NCBI GenBank assembly: GCA_002682825.1
Contig: NOKP01000008.1
Location: 1,413,595 to 1,477,594 of the forward strand
DNA length: 64,000 nt
DNA from: Neonectria sp. B-13
Taxonomy: Eukaryota; Ascomycota; Sordariomycetes; Hypocreales; Nectriaceae
Direction: 5' to 3'
Below, piece by piece: positions 18,607 through 30,231 of the stretch. The notes under the pieces are model-generated. The model ran no database searches. It was not told where the DNA came from and saw only the letters and a list, made by a program, of their open reading frames with translations. The position numbers and the translations under genes are program-made. Within the stretch, counting starts at the first letter, position 1; each line of letters begins with the position of its first letter.

Positions 18607-19837
18607 TTACCACGAATCGAAGCTGTTGTCAGTTGGGGACATTATCATAGACACGCCGTCCTCCGAATCACCGAGATGACCTGAATCAACTTCTAGCTGC
18701 TCCTCCACCACCTCCAACATCCGTATCTGCCTTTCCTTCTTCCTTTCTTGCTTCCTCTCCTTTTTCAATTTCTTTCCAGGCTCCGAGTCGTCGTTTTGCC
18801 TAGGTACTACCACACGCCTGACTTGAGCGTCGGAGAACTCATCATTCGGCCATACAAACACTTTCTGCTCTCTTAGTATATGCAAGCCACAGTTTGATGG
18901 AGTCTGGAAAAGAAAAATGAAGCAGGAAACCAGGTTTGGAACACTCACCGTCCAACTTTGGAAACACAAATGATTCATCAGATGAAGGCGGGGTGTCCAT
19001 GGTTGCAGGCGATGTGGTCGGTTGGACTGGAGGTTCTGCATCTTCAGCTTCGGCTTCATCTGTTTGCTTGCCTTGAACAAGTTCCAACTGACCCGCCGTT
19101 TGGTCGTCATCTCCCCTTGAGTCCTCAGAGGATAGTTCTCGAGTACCGAGTGTTGTCACGCTCTGGAGGATCAATCTACTGGTTGTTGGAGGAAGAGCGT
19201 CCAGCTCAGAAAGGAGTTTGTCTGCAGTCGTGCGCGTGAGACTGTTGCAAAATAACTGAACCCGAGATTCGAAATAATTAGCAACCCATCGTCTTTGAAT
19301 AGATTTGCAATTATCTTCCTCGATTATGTCGATGATTGTAGATAAGCTCAGTTCATCGCCCACCCTGCGAATTTCCACCTTCGAAAGTTCAGCAAGTGAA
19401 GGCAAGGTGTATTTCTCAGCTTCGGAATACACTTGAAGCGCGATCGCGAATTCGGAGGCGAAATTTTCGCCAGGTGTCGCTCCTTTCTGTCTGAGGCACT
19501 GGTAGGTATCAGTGTAGAGAAAGTGGACAAGGACATGGCCGACATCAAGGGACAAATATCCGAGATTAAGCCCATCCCGATAATAGCTTCCACGGCTACG
19601 CTGAGAAATGAGCGCTGGGCATCTTTCAAGTAGGTCGTTAGGAACTTGTAGAAGACGCCTATGTTGGAAGTAGAGCTTGATGACGGTGCTCTCATATGGC
19701 CTATGGGTAAATTGTCAGTGCCGTGTTAGCCAGCGCAGGGAGGAGACTGACGAGCTCTTTGGCCCCGTGTCATCGTCCTGAGGTATACACACTGCTCCAG
19801 ACTGTTGGAGCTTTGGGGCCTTTTTCTTCTTAGGCAT
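18607..19837 (-). CDS. BTB/POZ-domain protein
   Basis: Three exons are proposed: 19837-19752, 19700-18949 and 18869-18607 (1101 nt, 366 aa). The first intron (GTCAGT donor, CCCATAG acceptor) is well supported by frame. The second has a good GTGAGT donor, but its exact acceptor is less certain because the nearest AG lies very close to a TACTAAG. ATG 19837 (MPKKKKAP) is chosen because the more upstream in-frame codon is a TTG. After the junction the protein reads as a fungal BTB fold: ESTVIKLYF, then LSLDVGHVLVHFLYTDTYQCL, and the helical VYSEAEKYTLPSLAELSKVE part, which usually mediates dimerisation or Cul3 binding. The C-terminal third is acidic and then strongly basic with a Lys/Glu/Arg coiled-coil-like stretch (KKLKKERKQERKKERQIR). 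The partner and process are unknown. Confidence 0.78.
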
Positions 19838-20051
19838 GTCAGCCGGAATGCTCGAAACGAGTTGATGATAATGGAATGGAAGCGGTGCTGAGGCAGACAA
19901 GGCAGATGTGTGATTTCTGTGACTGTAGGAGAAGGGAAAGAGCCGGGTTTAAATGCGGGCTCTTAAAGACCTTGTGAATGTCGTAGATAGGAGGAGAGAG
20001 GCCGAACAATTGTGTGAATGTGGTCTCTGGATTGGGTGCCTGATTTTCCGT

Positions 20052-20102
20052 GGTCGGCCTCCCGCATTGGTTGGCCTCCCACATTGGATGGCCTCCCACG
20101 TC
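20052..20102. repeat. 17-bp tandem repeat, three copies
   Basis: Three consecutive units of the form GGNNGGCCTCCCRCATT are visible (the last diverges at its end). They sit in the probable promoter or 5' leader of the BTB gene. Confidence 0.7.
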
Positions 20103-20873
20103 AACTCGTGAGTCCATGACGTATTTCTCAGAGAGACTTCGTAGTTGCCAGTCTCTATATATCTCTTCAATCTCTATTCGTTCATCTCATCATCGTGTCC
20201 CTCTTTTCTGATAGCTAGGGTGATACTTGTAGATTTTGGGAGAGGACGAGTACTCTTCACTTATTATTTGTCGCATTAAATCAGCCTGCTTACACTAGTA
20301 CCTGTAGCAGAGTCCCTTGCACCCTTGCACGTGTGCTCAGTGGTTATTATTTATGACGTTGTGCTGCTGTTGTTACACTTTTAGAATATTGGCAGCTGAA
20401 AGAACAGTGGAGTAAACGAAAGTTTGTGGTGACTGGGCTGTAGATACTGAATTGAACACCAGTCGCCATCCTACAAGTGTTACGCGGCATGGATTGGACA
20501 GCCGTCGGGTCACTTCTTCTTATCACGCAACTGGTGGCGAGTAAAAGCACAGAAATGTCACACATCACGCGGGGTACGTACTTCAGAGCGAGCTGAATCG
20601 TCATGCACAATATTGCGCTATCCGACTGGTTGCTTCTCTAGTGAGTCCGTATTCCAGCCGCATTTTCCCACACTAGCAGCACACAAACTCCAGAAGTCAC
20701 GGAGGATGCCGAGGGGCCCCTGTTTCGGCATCTTGGGGGACGCTGAGACTGAGACAACCCGTCCGTTGCCGATTGATCACTTACTATTTAATACGTAAAG
20801 GGAAATCAGCCAAGTATAATTCCCGTCGCTCTGGGTGGTGGAAAAGAAGCTCCATCGTATCTGTCACGTACCA

Positions 20874-20885
20874 CGGCCCGGCCCG
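20874..20885. promoter_or_regulatory. CGG-N6-CCG inverted triplet, candidate Zn2Cys6 site
   Basis: CGGcccggcCCG lies about 370 bp before the ATG of the secreted hydrolase, inside longer inverted arms CACGG/CCGTG. Spacing of six matches the UaY/Ppr1 class. Chance occurrence is possible in a GC-rich stretch. Confidence 0.35.
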
Positions 20886-21255
20886 TGAAGTTACAACGTC
20901 CGTTTTTCCAGGTGGGGAGCTTTTCCCAGGAGCCAAAATGTCGGGTCTAAATCTTGAACAGGAGACGCAGCCCGCCAGCGAACCCGTTCATTTCGCTCTA
21001 GGGATTAGTGGACGACAGTCCCGGGCGAGTTAAAGTTTTAACCGTAGAGCCATGTGGGGGGCTTTGCAGGACTGCATCTCGTATCGCGAAATCACTAGAA
21101 ATGCACACGCTAATTATAGAACTCGCCCGACCGCTCCGAGATTGATGAAAGTTGATGGCCGCTACAAAAGTGATGCGGGAGCCAGCGATGTAGAGTTTTA
21201 GGCCTCATCCACGCTTTGTCTATTCAGTGGTTTGTCTGTTGCGTAATCCGACGCT

Positions 21256-23230
21256 ATGTTTCCTTCCGTCGCCAGTCTCCTGGCATGCTGCCTATCATTA
21301 TGCTCCGTCGCTCAGGCGACCGCTATTGAGCACCGTGCTTCTTACACCAATGCACGAGACATCCAGACCTACTACAACGTAGAGGGTTCACGACACGCCG
21401 AGAAAGCCAAGTCTTTAACTACGGATGGCTATCGAATCATCTCCTTGAGCACCTACGGCTCGCCCCCCGACGTCAAATACGCAGCAGTCTGGTCCCGACG
21501 GGAAGGAAAGCCCTTCGAAATCATCCAAGGCGCCAACAAGAAGACCTACGACGCCTGGCTAGAGGGCTGGAAGACCGAGGGATTTGTCTCGACACACGTC
21601 TCTGCGACGGGGCCTGCAGACAGCACCGTCTTCGCTGGCGTCGTGGAAAAGGTCAATGTTACAAACTGGGCCCAGGTCTGTGACCTGACGAACCCCTGGG
21701 GCTATGAGAACTCGACTGGTAGCATCAGCATGACCATCAAGGGCTTCCGCATGTACGGCACACCGCAAGACCGCCGATACTGCGTTCTGGGTCACGAGAA
21801 CGTCGACAATGATATGTCGACCATCTTCTACACCACCAACTACAGTATCGACTATCGCGAAGTCTATCGATCCGAAACCGAGAAGCGGTTCTGGCGTCCG
21901 TCCCACCTGTTCTTGTCGGAAGACCACGTCATTACGCCTCAATTCGTCGACACCGATGTTGGAACCTGGGTCGCCAAAGAAGGTCTCACAGCCGAAAAGT
22001 TGGCCAAGGAGATCAAGGCTCAGAAAAAGAACGGGCTCAACCCCATCGATCTTCAGGGTGGTGGAAATGGCAAAGACGCCCGTTTCTCAGTCATCTTTGC
22101 GGAGCAAGATATTCCGTCTTCGCGAAAGTGGTCAGTGACGGGTACAACGAACGGATTCAAGGACAACAAGGGTGCGCAAGCTGGAATTGACAACGTGATG
22201 AAGACCTGGATGAAGAAGAACGGCGTCCGACAAGCACAAGTGGCCATTGCTTCTAACGGTACTGTCCTCACCGAGAGGAGCTACACGTGGGCGGAAAGCA
22301 ACCGTGCGGTTGTGAAGCCCGATGACATCTTCTTGCTGGCCAGTGTCAGCAAGTTGTTCGTCCACGCCGCCATCTACAACTTGGCCGAGGCTGGTCATCT
22401 CAACTACTCCACCCCTGTTTACCCTCTACTTGGCTACAAGCCTGAAGACGACCGAGCCAACAACATCACCATTCAGAATCTGCTCGACCATACTGGTGGC
22501 TATGACAGATCGGTATCGGGCGATCCTGGCTTCATGTTCCAAACTATCGCCATTGCTCAATCGAACGGCACGCGCCCCGCGAGCCTCCGCGACGTCATCG
22601 AATACATGGTTGCCCGACCGCTGGACTATGCTCCTGGAGATGGCTATGCCTACTCCAACTATGGTTCAATGCTCTTGAGTTACGTCGTGACCAACGTTAC
22701 CAACACTCCCTACCTGAAGTTCCTGCAGAAGAACATCTTGAAGGGGTTGGACGTTGAGCTATACCAGACCTCGGCTAAGAAGCATGCCAACGATCGGATT
22801 GTACAGGAGAGCAAGTACACAGGTTACGACCCGGTTCATCCCAAGTCGTACAAGCTCGTACCTGGACCTAACGGAGGTGATGGCGCCATCAAAGAGGAGA
22901 GCATGGGCGGATTCTCACTTGCTGCGAGCGCGAGCAGCATTGCCAAGTTCATTGGACACAATGGTAAGTTTTACAACACCTTCTGCCCCCATTCCTCTCG
23001 AAGCAACGACTAAACTAACCTCTCTCCTAGCTGTTTATGGCGTTGGCGGCCCTTCATGGGGTAGCTGGCGTGATGGCTCGACAGCTGGCGCCCGTACTTT
23101 TGCGGAGAGTCGTGGAGACTTTGACTGGGCGTTGAACCTAAATACGCGAGAGTATCTCTCCGAGCAAGAGTTCGATGACCTGAGATTCTGGAAGATGCCC
23201 TTCCTGTTTGAAGATTTCCCTTTGGCGTAA
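21256..23230 (+). CDS. Secreted polyglycine-hydrolase-like serine hydrolase
   Basis: Two exons: 21256-22963 and 23031-23230 with a 67-nt intron (GTAAGT donor, ACTAAC branch, CTCCTAG acceptor), 635 aa. A signal peptide is clear (MFPSVASLLACCLSLCSVAQ). The first 300 residues contain repeated modules with the pattern DGYRIISLSTYG...YAAVW and a related AQKKNGLNPIDLQ...RFSVIFAEQ unit. This is the N-terminal domain seen in fungal polyglycine hydrolases (chitinase-modifying proteins). The C-terminal half is a class-C beta-lactamase-type fold: Ser363-Val-Ser-Lys366 in LLASVSKLF is the nucleophile motif, and Tyr466-Ser-Asn468 in YAYSNYG the second element. LLDHTGGYDRS is also typical. Several Asn-x-Ser/Thr sequons support secretion. 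Known relatives from Fusarium and Cochliobolus cut the Gly-rich linker of plant class IV chitinases. Length agrees with those. Target specificity here is inference. Confidence 0.85.
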
Positions 23231-23705
23231 AAGCTATGTGAGTGGTGCACCTGCAGGATGGGTGGCTGCGGAGAACAGCGTGGGCATGGTCCCAGGGCAC
23301 GATGACACTTCGATTCTTGTATAGATATTATAGAGCCATTTGAAATAGTTGACATCTTCTTCCCACACAATCCCTGATATCTAGATGTTCGGATCGTGGC
23401 CTGAATCCTATTCCGACCGCTGTTCCGAGACCTGTAATCATTAATTATGTCTTGGTGAGCGATGGGATAATTAGCCTCAATCAACATCTTGCGTTTCTTG
23501 AAGCAAACTCTTCCACTCAGTGATCTCTTTGCATTAATTGGCAGATTCTAAACAATCCATTCTCATCTATTTGCTCCTCCTTTAGTTGCAGCCTAGCACT
23601 CTACTCTACCTTCTCTTCACAGCTCAAGTTCAACGAGCCACCAGCCCATATTATAAATTACCATCCCGCAGTATCTATTCATTGCGCGAACACTTCTATC
23701 TCACT
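23231..23705. other. Intergenic between convergent genes
   Basis: This 475-bp spacer contains 3' flanks only. AT-rich pieces near 23590-23700 show no coding structure. Confidence 0.55.
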
Positions 23706-25699
23706 TCAAGCGTAAAGGCCGGGATAGGCAGCCTTGATGAAATCGGCACCCTATTGCGGCACTGTTAGTTTCATCTTTTATTGAGCGGGTTCTCAATGGG
23801 AACGGAACTGACCCTTTCAGCAATCATGTAGACCGAGTTCTGGATACGGCAGTCAGGAATGACGGGGATGATCGAGGCGTCAATAACTCGAAGGTTCTCA
23901 ATGCCGAAGACCTTGAGCTTGGAATCGACAGCACCCTGCTCAATATCCTGGCCGAGGCGCGCGGTACCACATGGATCTATGGGTTGATAGGTCAGTATTG
24001 CTCATTGCAGTCACTAAGCGGTAGGGCTTGACTCACGGAAACCAGTCTGGGATCGCTCCTTGATCATAGTATCCATCGCTTCATCCGAGCCTCGGGGCAT
24101 AGCCCAAGGGTAATCCTCTTCAACGATGTCCTTCATTCCCTCTCCGTTCATGACGATGTCGTCGACGAATCGGACGCCCTGGCGCATAGCAACGAGGTCG
24201 AGATCATTGGAAAAGAAGTTTATGTTGATGTTAGCCTGCTCGAGCGGGTTGGTCGAGTTAAGCGTGACGGTGCCGTTTTGGGAAAGGGGTCGGAGGAGGT
24301 CCACGATGACAGTCATGTAGTCGCCCTGAGGAGGGGTGGGAATGTGCCACTGGAAGGCATCACAGAACATGGGCACGAAATCGATCTCGAAGTGAGGCTG
24401 GCCGCCGGGACCGAATGGGTCAACGCCACCGTTGGCCTTCTTGAAAGCGACGTACTCAGGCACCTTCTCGAGATAGTGGTCGATGCGAGGAAGGCCGACA
24501 AGCTCGAGCAGGCCGCTGGTAAGGGGACCCTTGTTCTTCCAGCGATAGGCAGAGGCGGCCGCGTCCTTCTCCAGCCCGGGACGCAGCAGGTGGTTGTCGA
24601 GGCCGTAGCCGTCCTTGAGCTTGAAGACGTGGGGAAGGATGGGGTGGTCGAGGAGGTTCTGGCCGACGTGTTCCGATTTGACGACCGTGTCGATGCCGAA
24701 TTTGGAAAGCTCCGCCTCAGGACCGATTCCAGACAGAAGCAGCAGCTTGGGGGTCTCGTACACGCCAAGGGAGAGAATGACCTCGTATTTAGCGCGCAGG
24801 CTGAAGGTGTGGCCGTCTGGGCCGATGACTTCCACTCCAACGGCCTTGCCGTCCTCGAAGATTAGGTTCTTAGCGTTGGTTTCGCCAAGAACCGTAACGT
24901 TGGGCTTTCCTTCGAGGAATCTCCAGCTAGAAGAGCGCTTTCCATTGTAGATAGTGTTGATGCACTTCCAAAGACCGTTCATAGTACCGTTATGGACATC
25001 GTCAGTGAGACGCTCGCCCTTGCTAACCCACGCCTTAGTCAAGGCATCGCGGAAGCCTTGGGTTTCGGGGAGCATGTCCGAATGGGCCACGGGGAGCGGG
25101 CCGCCTTGGCCGATGTACTTGAGCTCAGGGCGGTGCTCACCACGGTCATCGTGGTAGGTTGCGGGCTAAGCAGGGTTAGAATCCGGGGATTGACAATAAT
25201 GGATTGGCCTTTGAGGGGTTCGCCGAGGTCTTACTAACCTTGTAGAGGTATTCCTTGCAAGTCGCCCAGGTCCACTCACTTCCGCCGTACTGCGCCCAGT
25301 CATCGAAGGTAGCAGCGCTGCCCGGGATCCAGGTGTAGTAGTTGAGGCACGAGCTGCCACCAAGGACCTTGCCGCGGGTGTTGGGCTTCTCAATACGGGT
25401 GTACTCAGGACGGTCGATCATGCCGGTCTTGAAGGCCCAGTCGTACTTGGAGCCTCGAAGAGTGAAAGCGGTGGCCGGGGTTGTAATAGCGTCGACAGCG
25501 GCAGGATTGTCAATGCCGGCCTCGATAACGAGAACAGAGACATTGGGGTTCTCGGCGAGGCGACCAGCGACAACACATCCGGCGGTACCACCTAGAAGAG
25601 AGTTAGCAACCATCAAGTATTGAGTGGGATTTAGGTTGGTATCGGACCTCCGACGACAATGAAGTCGAATGTCTTGGGGGGTTCGTTGATGACGGCCAT
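23706..25699 (-). CDS. GMC-family FAD-dependent oxidoreductase
   Basis: Five exons: 25699-25648, 25591-25239, 25165-24037, 23976-23813, 23750-23706; total 1743 nt, 580 aa, all junctions in phase. The N-terminal FAD-binding Rossmann motif is G17-G-G19-T-A-G22 (FDFIVVGGGTAG, restored across intron 1). The GMC signature 1 region reads KVLGGSSCLNYYTWIPG, and signature 2 GVYETPKLLLLSGIGP. The active-site His512 is created by splicing (TGF|HPCGTARLG), and Asn558 follows 46 residues later in CRIQNSVYMI, giving the His/Asn pair of choline-oxidase/aryl-alcohol-oxidase-like members. There is no signal peptide, so the enzyme is probably intracellular. It oxidises an alcohol (or sugar) with O2 or another acceptor; the substrate cannot be read from sequence. 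It converges on the polyglycine-hydrolase-like gene, without evidence of co-regulation. Confidence 0.88.
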
Positions 25700-27302
25700 G
25701 GTGACGCTTGGAATGTGTTGGGTTTTGCTTAGTGAAGCTGGGTCTGAAAAATGATGCCAAGTTGGTAAACTGAAGTTGAGTTGTAGATGCGGTTTCTTTG
25801 AGTGTTGAAGTCGTAAGTGACTAGATGCTTGCTTGTAGTGCGAAAGAGTTGATGCGATTGATGTTCTGATTTGAGTCTGTGAGCGACGAGAAGACTCCTA
25901 TTATACCTCCGACACAAAGCCACGAGGCCCTCCTTCTTGGCGACACTCTCCAACTCACCCCCATCAGACATCCGCGTCGATTGCTCACGACGATGATCTC
26001 ATCCGGGGAGCAAATGCCGGCTGGAGTCGCTCTCGCAATGTCTTCGCAAAGACTTCGGGATTGTCGGCGTCTTCGGCGATGCTCGTGATGCCATTTTGCA
26101 TACAGGCTCACGGCACTTTGTTCCGGCCGGGCGCAAACTGTTGGTGGTTTGTCCGCCAAGGCCGGCAGAGTCGATGCCGATGTCGCGTCAGCGGCGCCCC
26201 GTTTACAGTACCCGGGCGGTTGCCAGTGCCATACGAAGCCGGCAGTTCCGTACCCGCAACGCTTAACGGCTTGCTATTCCCAGGAGTGCCCCGACGACCT
26301 TATTTTCATTTTCTGGGGACCTGCCAGCGAGACTAAATTGACGAATCTGATGTCGAGAAAGGCACTGACACTCTGCAGGAGCCTGTCAACTTGTCTTGGC
26401 TAAGTCGCTCATCAGCGCCGAGTGGCGCGGGGACGCCGAGATACCCTGCTCACGCTTGTTCTGAACAGCGCTCTGGCGAAGAAAAGCGCATTCAATTGGA
26501 CTGAGCGGTTTTGCGACAGCTGGGCTATGACGACACACCTAAATTAAGTCTAATGCAACGGCAACAACTTCTGCGGCGTGCCCGTATGGCGCCAAACCCC
26601 ATATATTTATACATCTTTCTAAGGCAAACGTAAATTCCCATCTCCTTTCTCGCTCCTGATCTGAAGCTATGGCATTTAGTCAACACCGTTGATAATTGGC
26701 TGGAAGAGTAAAGAGAAAAACAATTCTTTCCGTGATTCTGTCTTGTACATGCGAACAGCCCAACTGGCTTACTTGTAAAGGTGTTTTGCTTGAGAGGATT
26801 GGAGTCGACGGCTAAAGATATCTCGGGTACACGACTACCGTGTTCTCGGACTAGATTGGATATTGGAGGCACCAAAACGTTTGAACAGCGCCACGAGCTG
26901 GCGAGAAACGACGTGGGTTGACCACCCTCCGCTTCCATGCGGCGAAATGGAGTAAGCGTATTATTAACGCCGTCGTACACCTTTGGTGAAATGCACGCTT
27001 CAGTACACCACTACTCAAGACAAAAGAGCTTCCCCTAGAGGTCCGGAAAGGAGGCTTGGATGGGGGTTGTGTGAGCAAAAGTCCACGTTGATCCACAAGG
27101 GCATACTCGTCGTGGTCTACGAATTTTAAAACTGAGTGAGTATTGAAAACGGACCTCAAGTAGAACAATACAGATTTATGACAGCAGTGGAGATCAATTG
27201 AATTCACAGTGATAGCAGAAAAGACTGCTACTATTTCAACTCAAGCTGCTGTGCGCTGTGCCATAACACCTATGCATGACACTTGACAGATCCAGTCGCA
27301 TC
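25700..27302. other. Intergenic, 1.6 kb, no gene seen
   Basis: Several open frames of 80-150 codons overlap on both strands, but none has splice logic, ATG context or protein-like composition. The right half is AT-richer. Confidence 0.5.
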
Positions 27303-27767
27303 TTAACCCCCAGCAACCTTGATGGTGACGTTTCCAAGAGCACCACTGTTCAGGTGAGCACCGGTGGCCTGGACAATGTAGTCGTCGTTGACGTTGGAAA
27401 CGGTGAACGTGTTGGTCTTGGAACCCCAAGGGCAGTCCCAGTAGATGTTACAGACCCTGGTGTCCCCCACATAGAGGTCAAAGTTACCCTCTGTTCCGGA
27501 GGAGGCATCAGACCTGCCACACGAAGCGATGCCTGCTGAATTGTTGGGAGAAATGGAAAGAGAATCGACCGTGTTGGTGGAGATCTCATCATCCATATTA
27601 TCGTACTTGTAGAACTTGCCCCTGTGTGAACCCGTAAGGTTAGCCGTCTGTGAGTGCATACTTTGTTTGAGAGTAACACACCAGTTCAGGTTGACGTTCT
27701 TGACAAGCAGTTGGCCGGAGGCAATCTTGCTCTGGATGAGCATGTATACCCACTGTGCGTATGCCAT
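27303..27767 (-). CDS. Aegerolysin-family protein
   Basis: Two exons, 27767-27682 and 27621-27303 (405 nt, 134 aa), joined across a 60-nt intron (GTGTGT donor, CACACAG acceptor). The length equals the usual aegerolysin size. Recognisable blocks are MAYAQWV at the start, a GKFYKYDN segment after the splice, SCGRSDASSGTEGNFDLY, the hallmark YWDCPWGSKTNTF, and GALGNVTIKV at the end. Aegerolysins are small beta-sandwich proteins that bind lipids such as ceramide phosphoethanolamine or sphingomyelin/cholesterol domains; some form pores with a MACPF partner. No MACPF gene lies in this window. There is no classical signal peptide, which is normal for the family. A TATA box at 27897-27904 lies about 130 bp upstream. 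Confidence 0.9.
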   Translation of the reverse strand: MAYAQWVYMLIQSKIASGQLLVKNVNLNWCVTLKQSMHSQTANLTGSHRGKFYKYDNMDDEISTNTVDSLSISPNNSAGIASCGRSDASSGTEGNFDLYVGDTRVCNIYWDCPWGSKTNTFTVSNVNDDYIVQATGAHLNSGALGNVTIKVAGG

Positions 27768-27896
27768 CTTGGAGGTCGTGGCGTTGGAAATTTGAGCTGA
27801 GAATGAGGTCAAATAGAGGACAGAGATAGGATTGAGGAGCCGATGAATTGGTGGATTATAAAGGGTTGGGAATTTGAGAGAAGGAGTCCATCCCCC

Positions 27897-27904
27897 TTTT
27901 TATA
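27897..27904 (-). promoter_or_regulatory. TATA box of the aegerolysin gene
   Basis: TATAAAAA on the minus strand, about 130 bp before the ATG at 27767. A second, weaker TTTATAAT lies nearer to the gene near 27853-27861. Confidence 0.45.
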
Positions 27905-30210
27905 ACCAGTCTATACGTTCTGGACTCTCACCTTCTCGTATTGGATGATAACAAGAAGGCATGGGCTTCGATGTGATTGGTTTTCATGTTTCCTCTTGGT
28001 CCACCAAGTCCTGAGACTTTTTAGCATCATGCGTAATGAGAACCAATGTGACTCGCTTTGTCTCTGTGGGCGTACATGTGATTTCTAGAGGCCAACCAAC
28101 GCGTCGCCAGTGTTTCACTCAGCTGCAAAGTTAGAAATCGCAGGAGTATGGACTTTGCCGTTCCATACGTCGCGCTTCGAATTAAGTCATATCAAGCTGG
28201 TGTAGCATAGACTATAGTTAGCGGTAATGTAGGTGATGATATGTAACGCCACCCAAGCAGTCGAACCTATCTATAATCTCCCACCTTTCCATGTCAACTC
28301 ACAAGTCACCCTAGCCCAAGGTTCTTCTATTCATTCTTCCGCCGGCTACGTTTACTCTCTAGTGTGTGATAGCTGCATCCATTTTCCACCTCGTGTGTGG
28401 TTGTAGCCGATAAAGCCCTAAACAAGCCTCCATGTGTGACCCTGGTTGTAAATGGTGGCGTGCGGGGTTGAGGCTGAATGCGACTGTCGGTGAAGGCATC
28501 TCCAATTACGTTTGGGGGCGCATGCGAAGAGATGATCTAATCGATGAGACGGGGAAATGAGGTGGGTAGCACGGAACGCCTCTTTCTTTGACCGACAACT
28601 ATGTGCCGTGGCAAAGTGTTCCCATAGAGAGCAAGCTATCAATCACAGGTGATGATCTGCGTTCAAGCTAGGTGAGACCTCTTGTGGATTGCATGAACTA
28701 GCGCAGTTGCGAGCCGTCTTACTGTCCAGTCCTGCAGCTATGTGCTTCTCAATACACGAGGAATCATAACAATAGGGCACCGGCCGGCCACGACGATTGT
28801 TTCTGCTGGTTTCGCCGCCCCCCTTTCGTTGATGGAAAACACGTACCCCAATGAACAGACACGCAAAATTTCAATAGCCCAATATTACAGACGGGCCTGT
28901 ATTGTTACAGAAGTATCAGCTTGAAAGTGAACTGACTGACCACATGTCACTGTATCCATTATGTCATTTTATGTATCACTACAGCCTAGTAGCTTATGTT
29001 TTGTGATTAATGCATCAAATAGGGACGTGCCGTTTCTGAACAGCCTTCGCTCCCGTCGAGGGTCTCACATTTATGCAAAAAAAGTAAGACAAACCTCTCA
29101 ATTACTTCTTTGCCAGCCAAATATCTCCTCAATAGTGGACCAATTGAATTACTATTGATGATTATGAACTAAAAGCCTCCAAACGTGACTGATCACTCAT
29201 CACTCATCCCTCAAAAACCCCGTGACAGAGGCTTGAAATTAGCCGACGGACGCTGCAGCCTCCGTAGCAATCCCCGAGACTTGCATTTGTCAGAATCATC
29301 AGAAGAAATCATAAATGACTTCATGCACATGCAGCATCCTTTATTACGAATCTAGTTAGTGTGGGCTTATTAGCTCAAAAAGCCGGAAACACTTTTGGTG
29401 ATGACAATTGTGACAGGAAGGAGTAATCGCTCCGGGCCATGCGGCCAGATCACGACGAGAAGGCTAGTGCTGTATACCCCGCATGCTCTAAAAAATTGCT
29501 TTCGACGTTCTGTGCATCGAGAGGGACTTTGGTGGCGGATCTGTTCTTGGTGACTCCTCGTTCACGTGGCTCATTTTGAACTTAGTAAAATCTGCGTAGA
29601 CAAAAAGAACGGCAAGGCGTTGGAAGCTGACGACGGATAGAGCCAGAGGTATCCTCGCTCGAGTCGCTTTGTATGTGAAAACCCTCGAAATCCCCTCCAA
29701 GACTTAGAGGCGGTTCACGTTGGCATATCGAGTTGATCCAGTGGGAAGCGTCATGTGTGGCACGGTATTGACGGAAGATTGATGCGTGTCGATGCTAATG
29801 CAGCGGCTGGTCGCACCCGAGTTCCGACTAATCCCACATTACACATCTAATTTTATGCCGAAATAAAAATCGACTCATCACTCCAGCTTAGGGTCAACAC
29901 TGTCAGACATGCAGCTGAATGTCCATGGGTAAGGACATACCACACGAATTTGCGCGTCTTCGAGTCTCTAAACGACTGAGACGTGTTGTGAGATTTTGTA
30001 TCGCAGCCAGTATCCAGATTGAAAGAGCGCGGCGTCCCTGTGGCACGTTGGCACGACGCCAAGTTCACAAGGAACGCATGAGTGAGAACAGAGTAAAAAG
30101 CACAGGGGCTATCGATATTAGATAAGGGCAAGGGGGAAGACTTGCCGAATCGAGGTTAGCCTGGGTCAAATCGAAGAATCTTTTCCTGGTTCGTACCACC
30201 CACTTAAGCT

Positions 30211-30231
30211 CGGTCTAATCGGAGTGCACGG
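30211..30231. promoter_or_regulatory. Three CGG triplets with 9-bp period
   Basis: CGG-N6-CGG-N6-CGG with triplets at 30211, 30220 and 30229. It is a candidate Zn2Cys6 binding array upstream of the MFS gene. The same period recurs at 32377-32397 on the other side of that gene. Confidence 0.35.

Larger units (their letters stand above)
19838..21255. other. Divergent intergenic region with a short tandem repeat
   Basis: This 1.4-kb gap is shared by the BTB gene and the secreted hydrolase gene. A 17-bp unit is repeated three times at 20052-20102, and a CGG-N6-CCG inverted triplet lies at 20874-20885. No coding feature is supported. Confidence 0.55.

Noticed and set aside
26061..26403. Overlapping open frames near 26.2 kb
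   Set aside because: GC-rich stretch without codon bias, conserved motif or splice signals.
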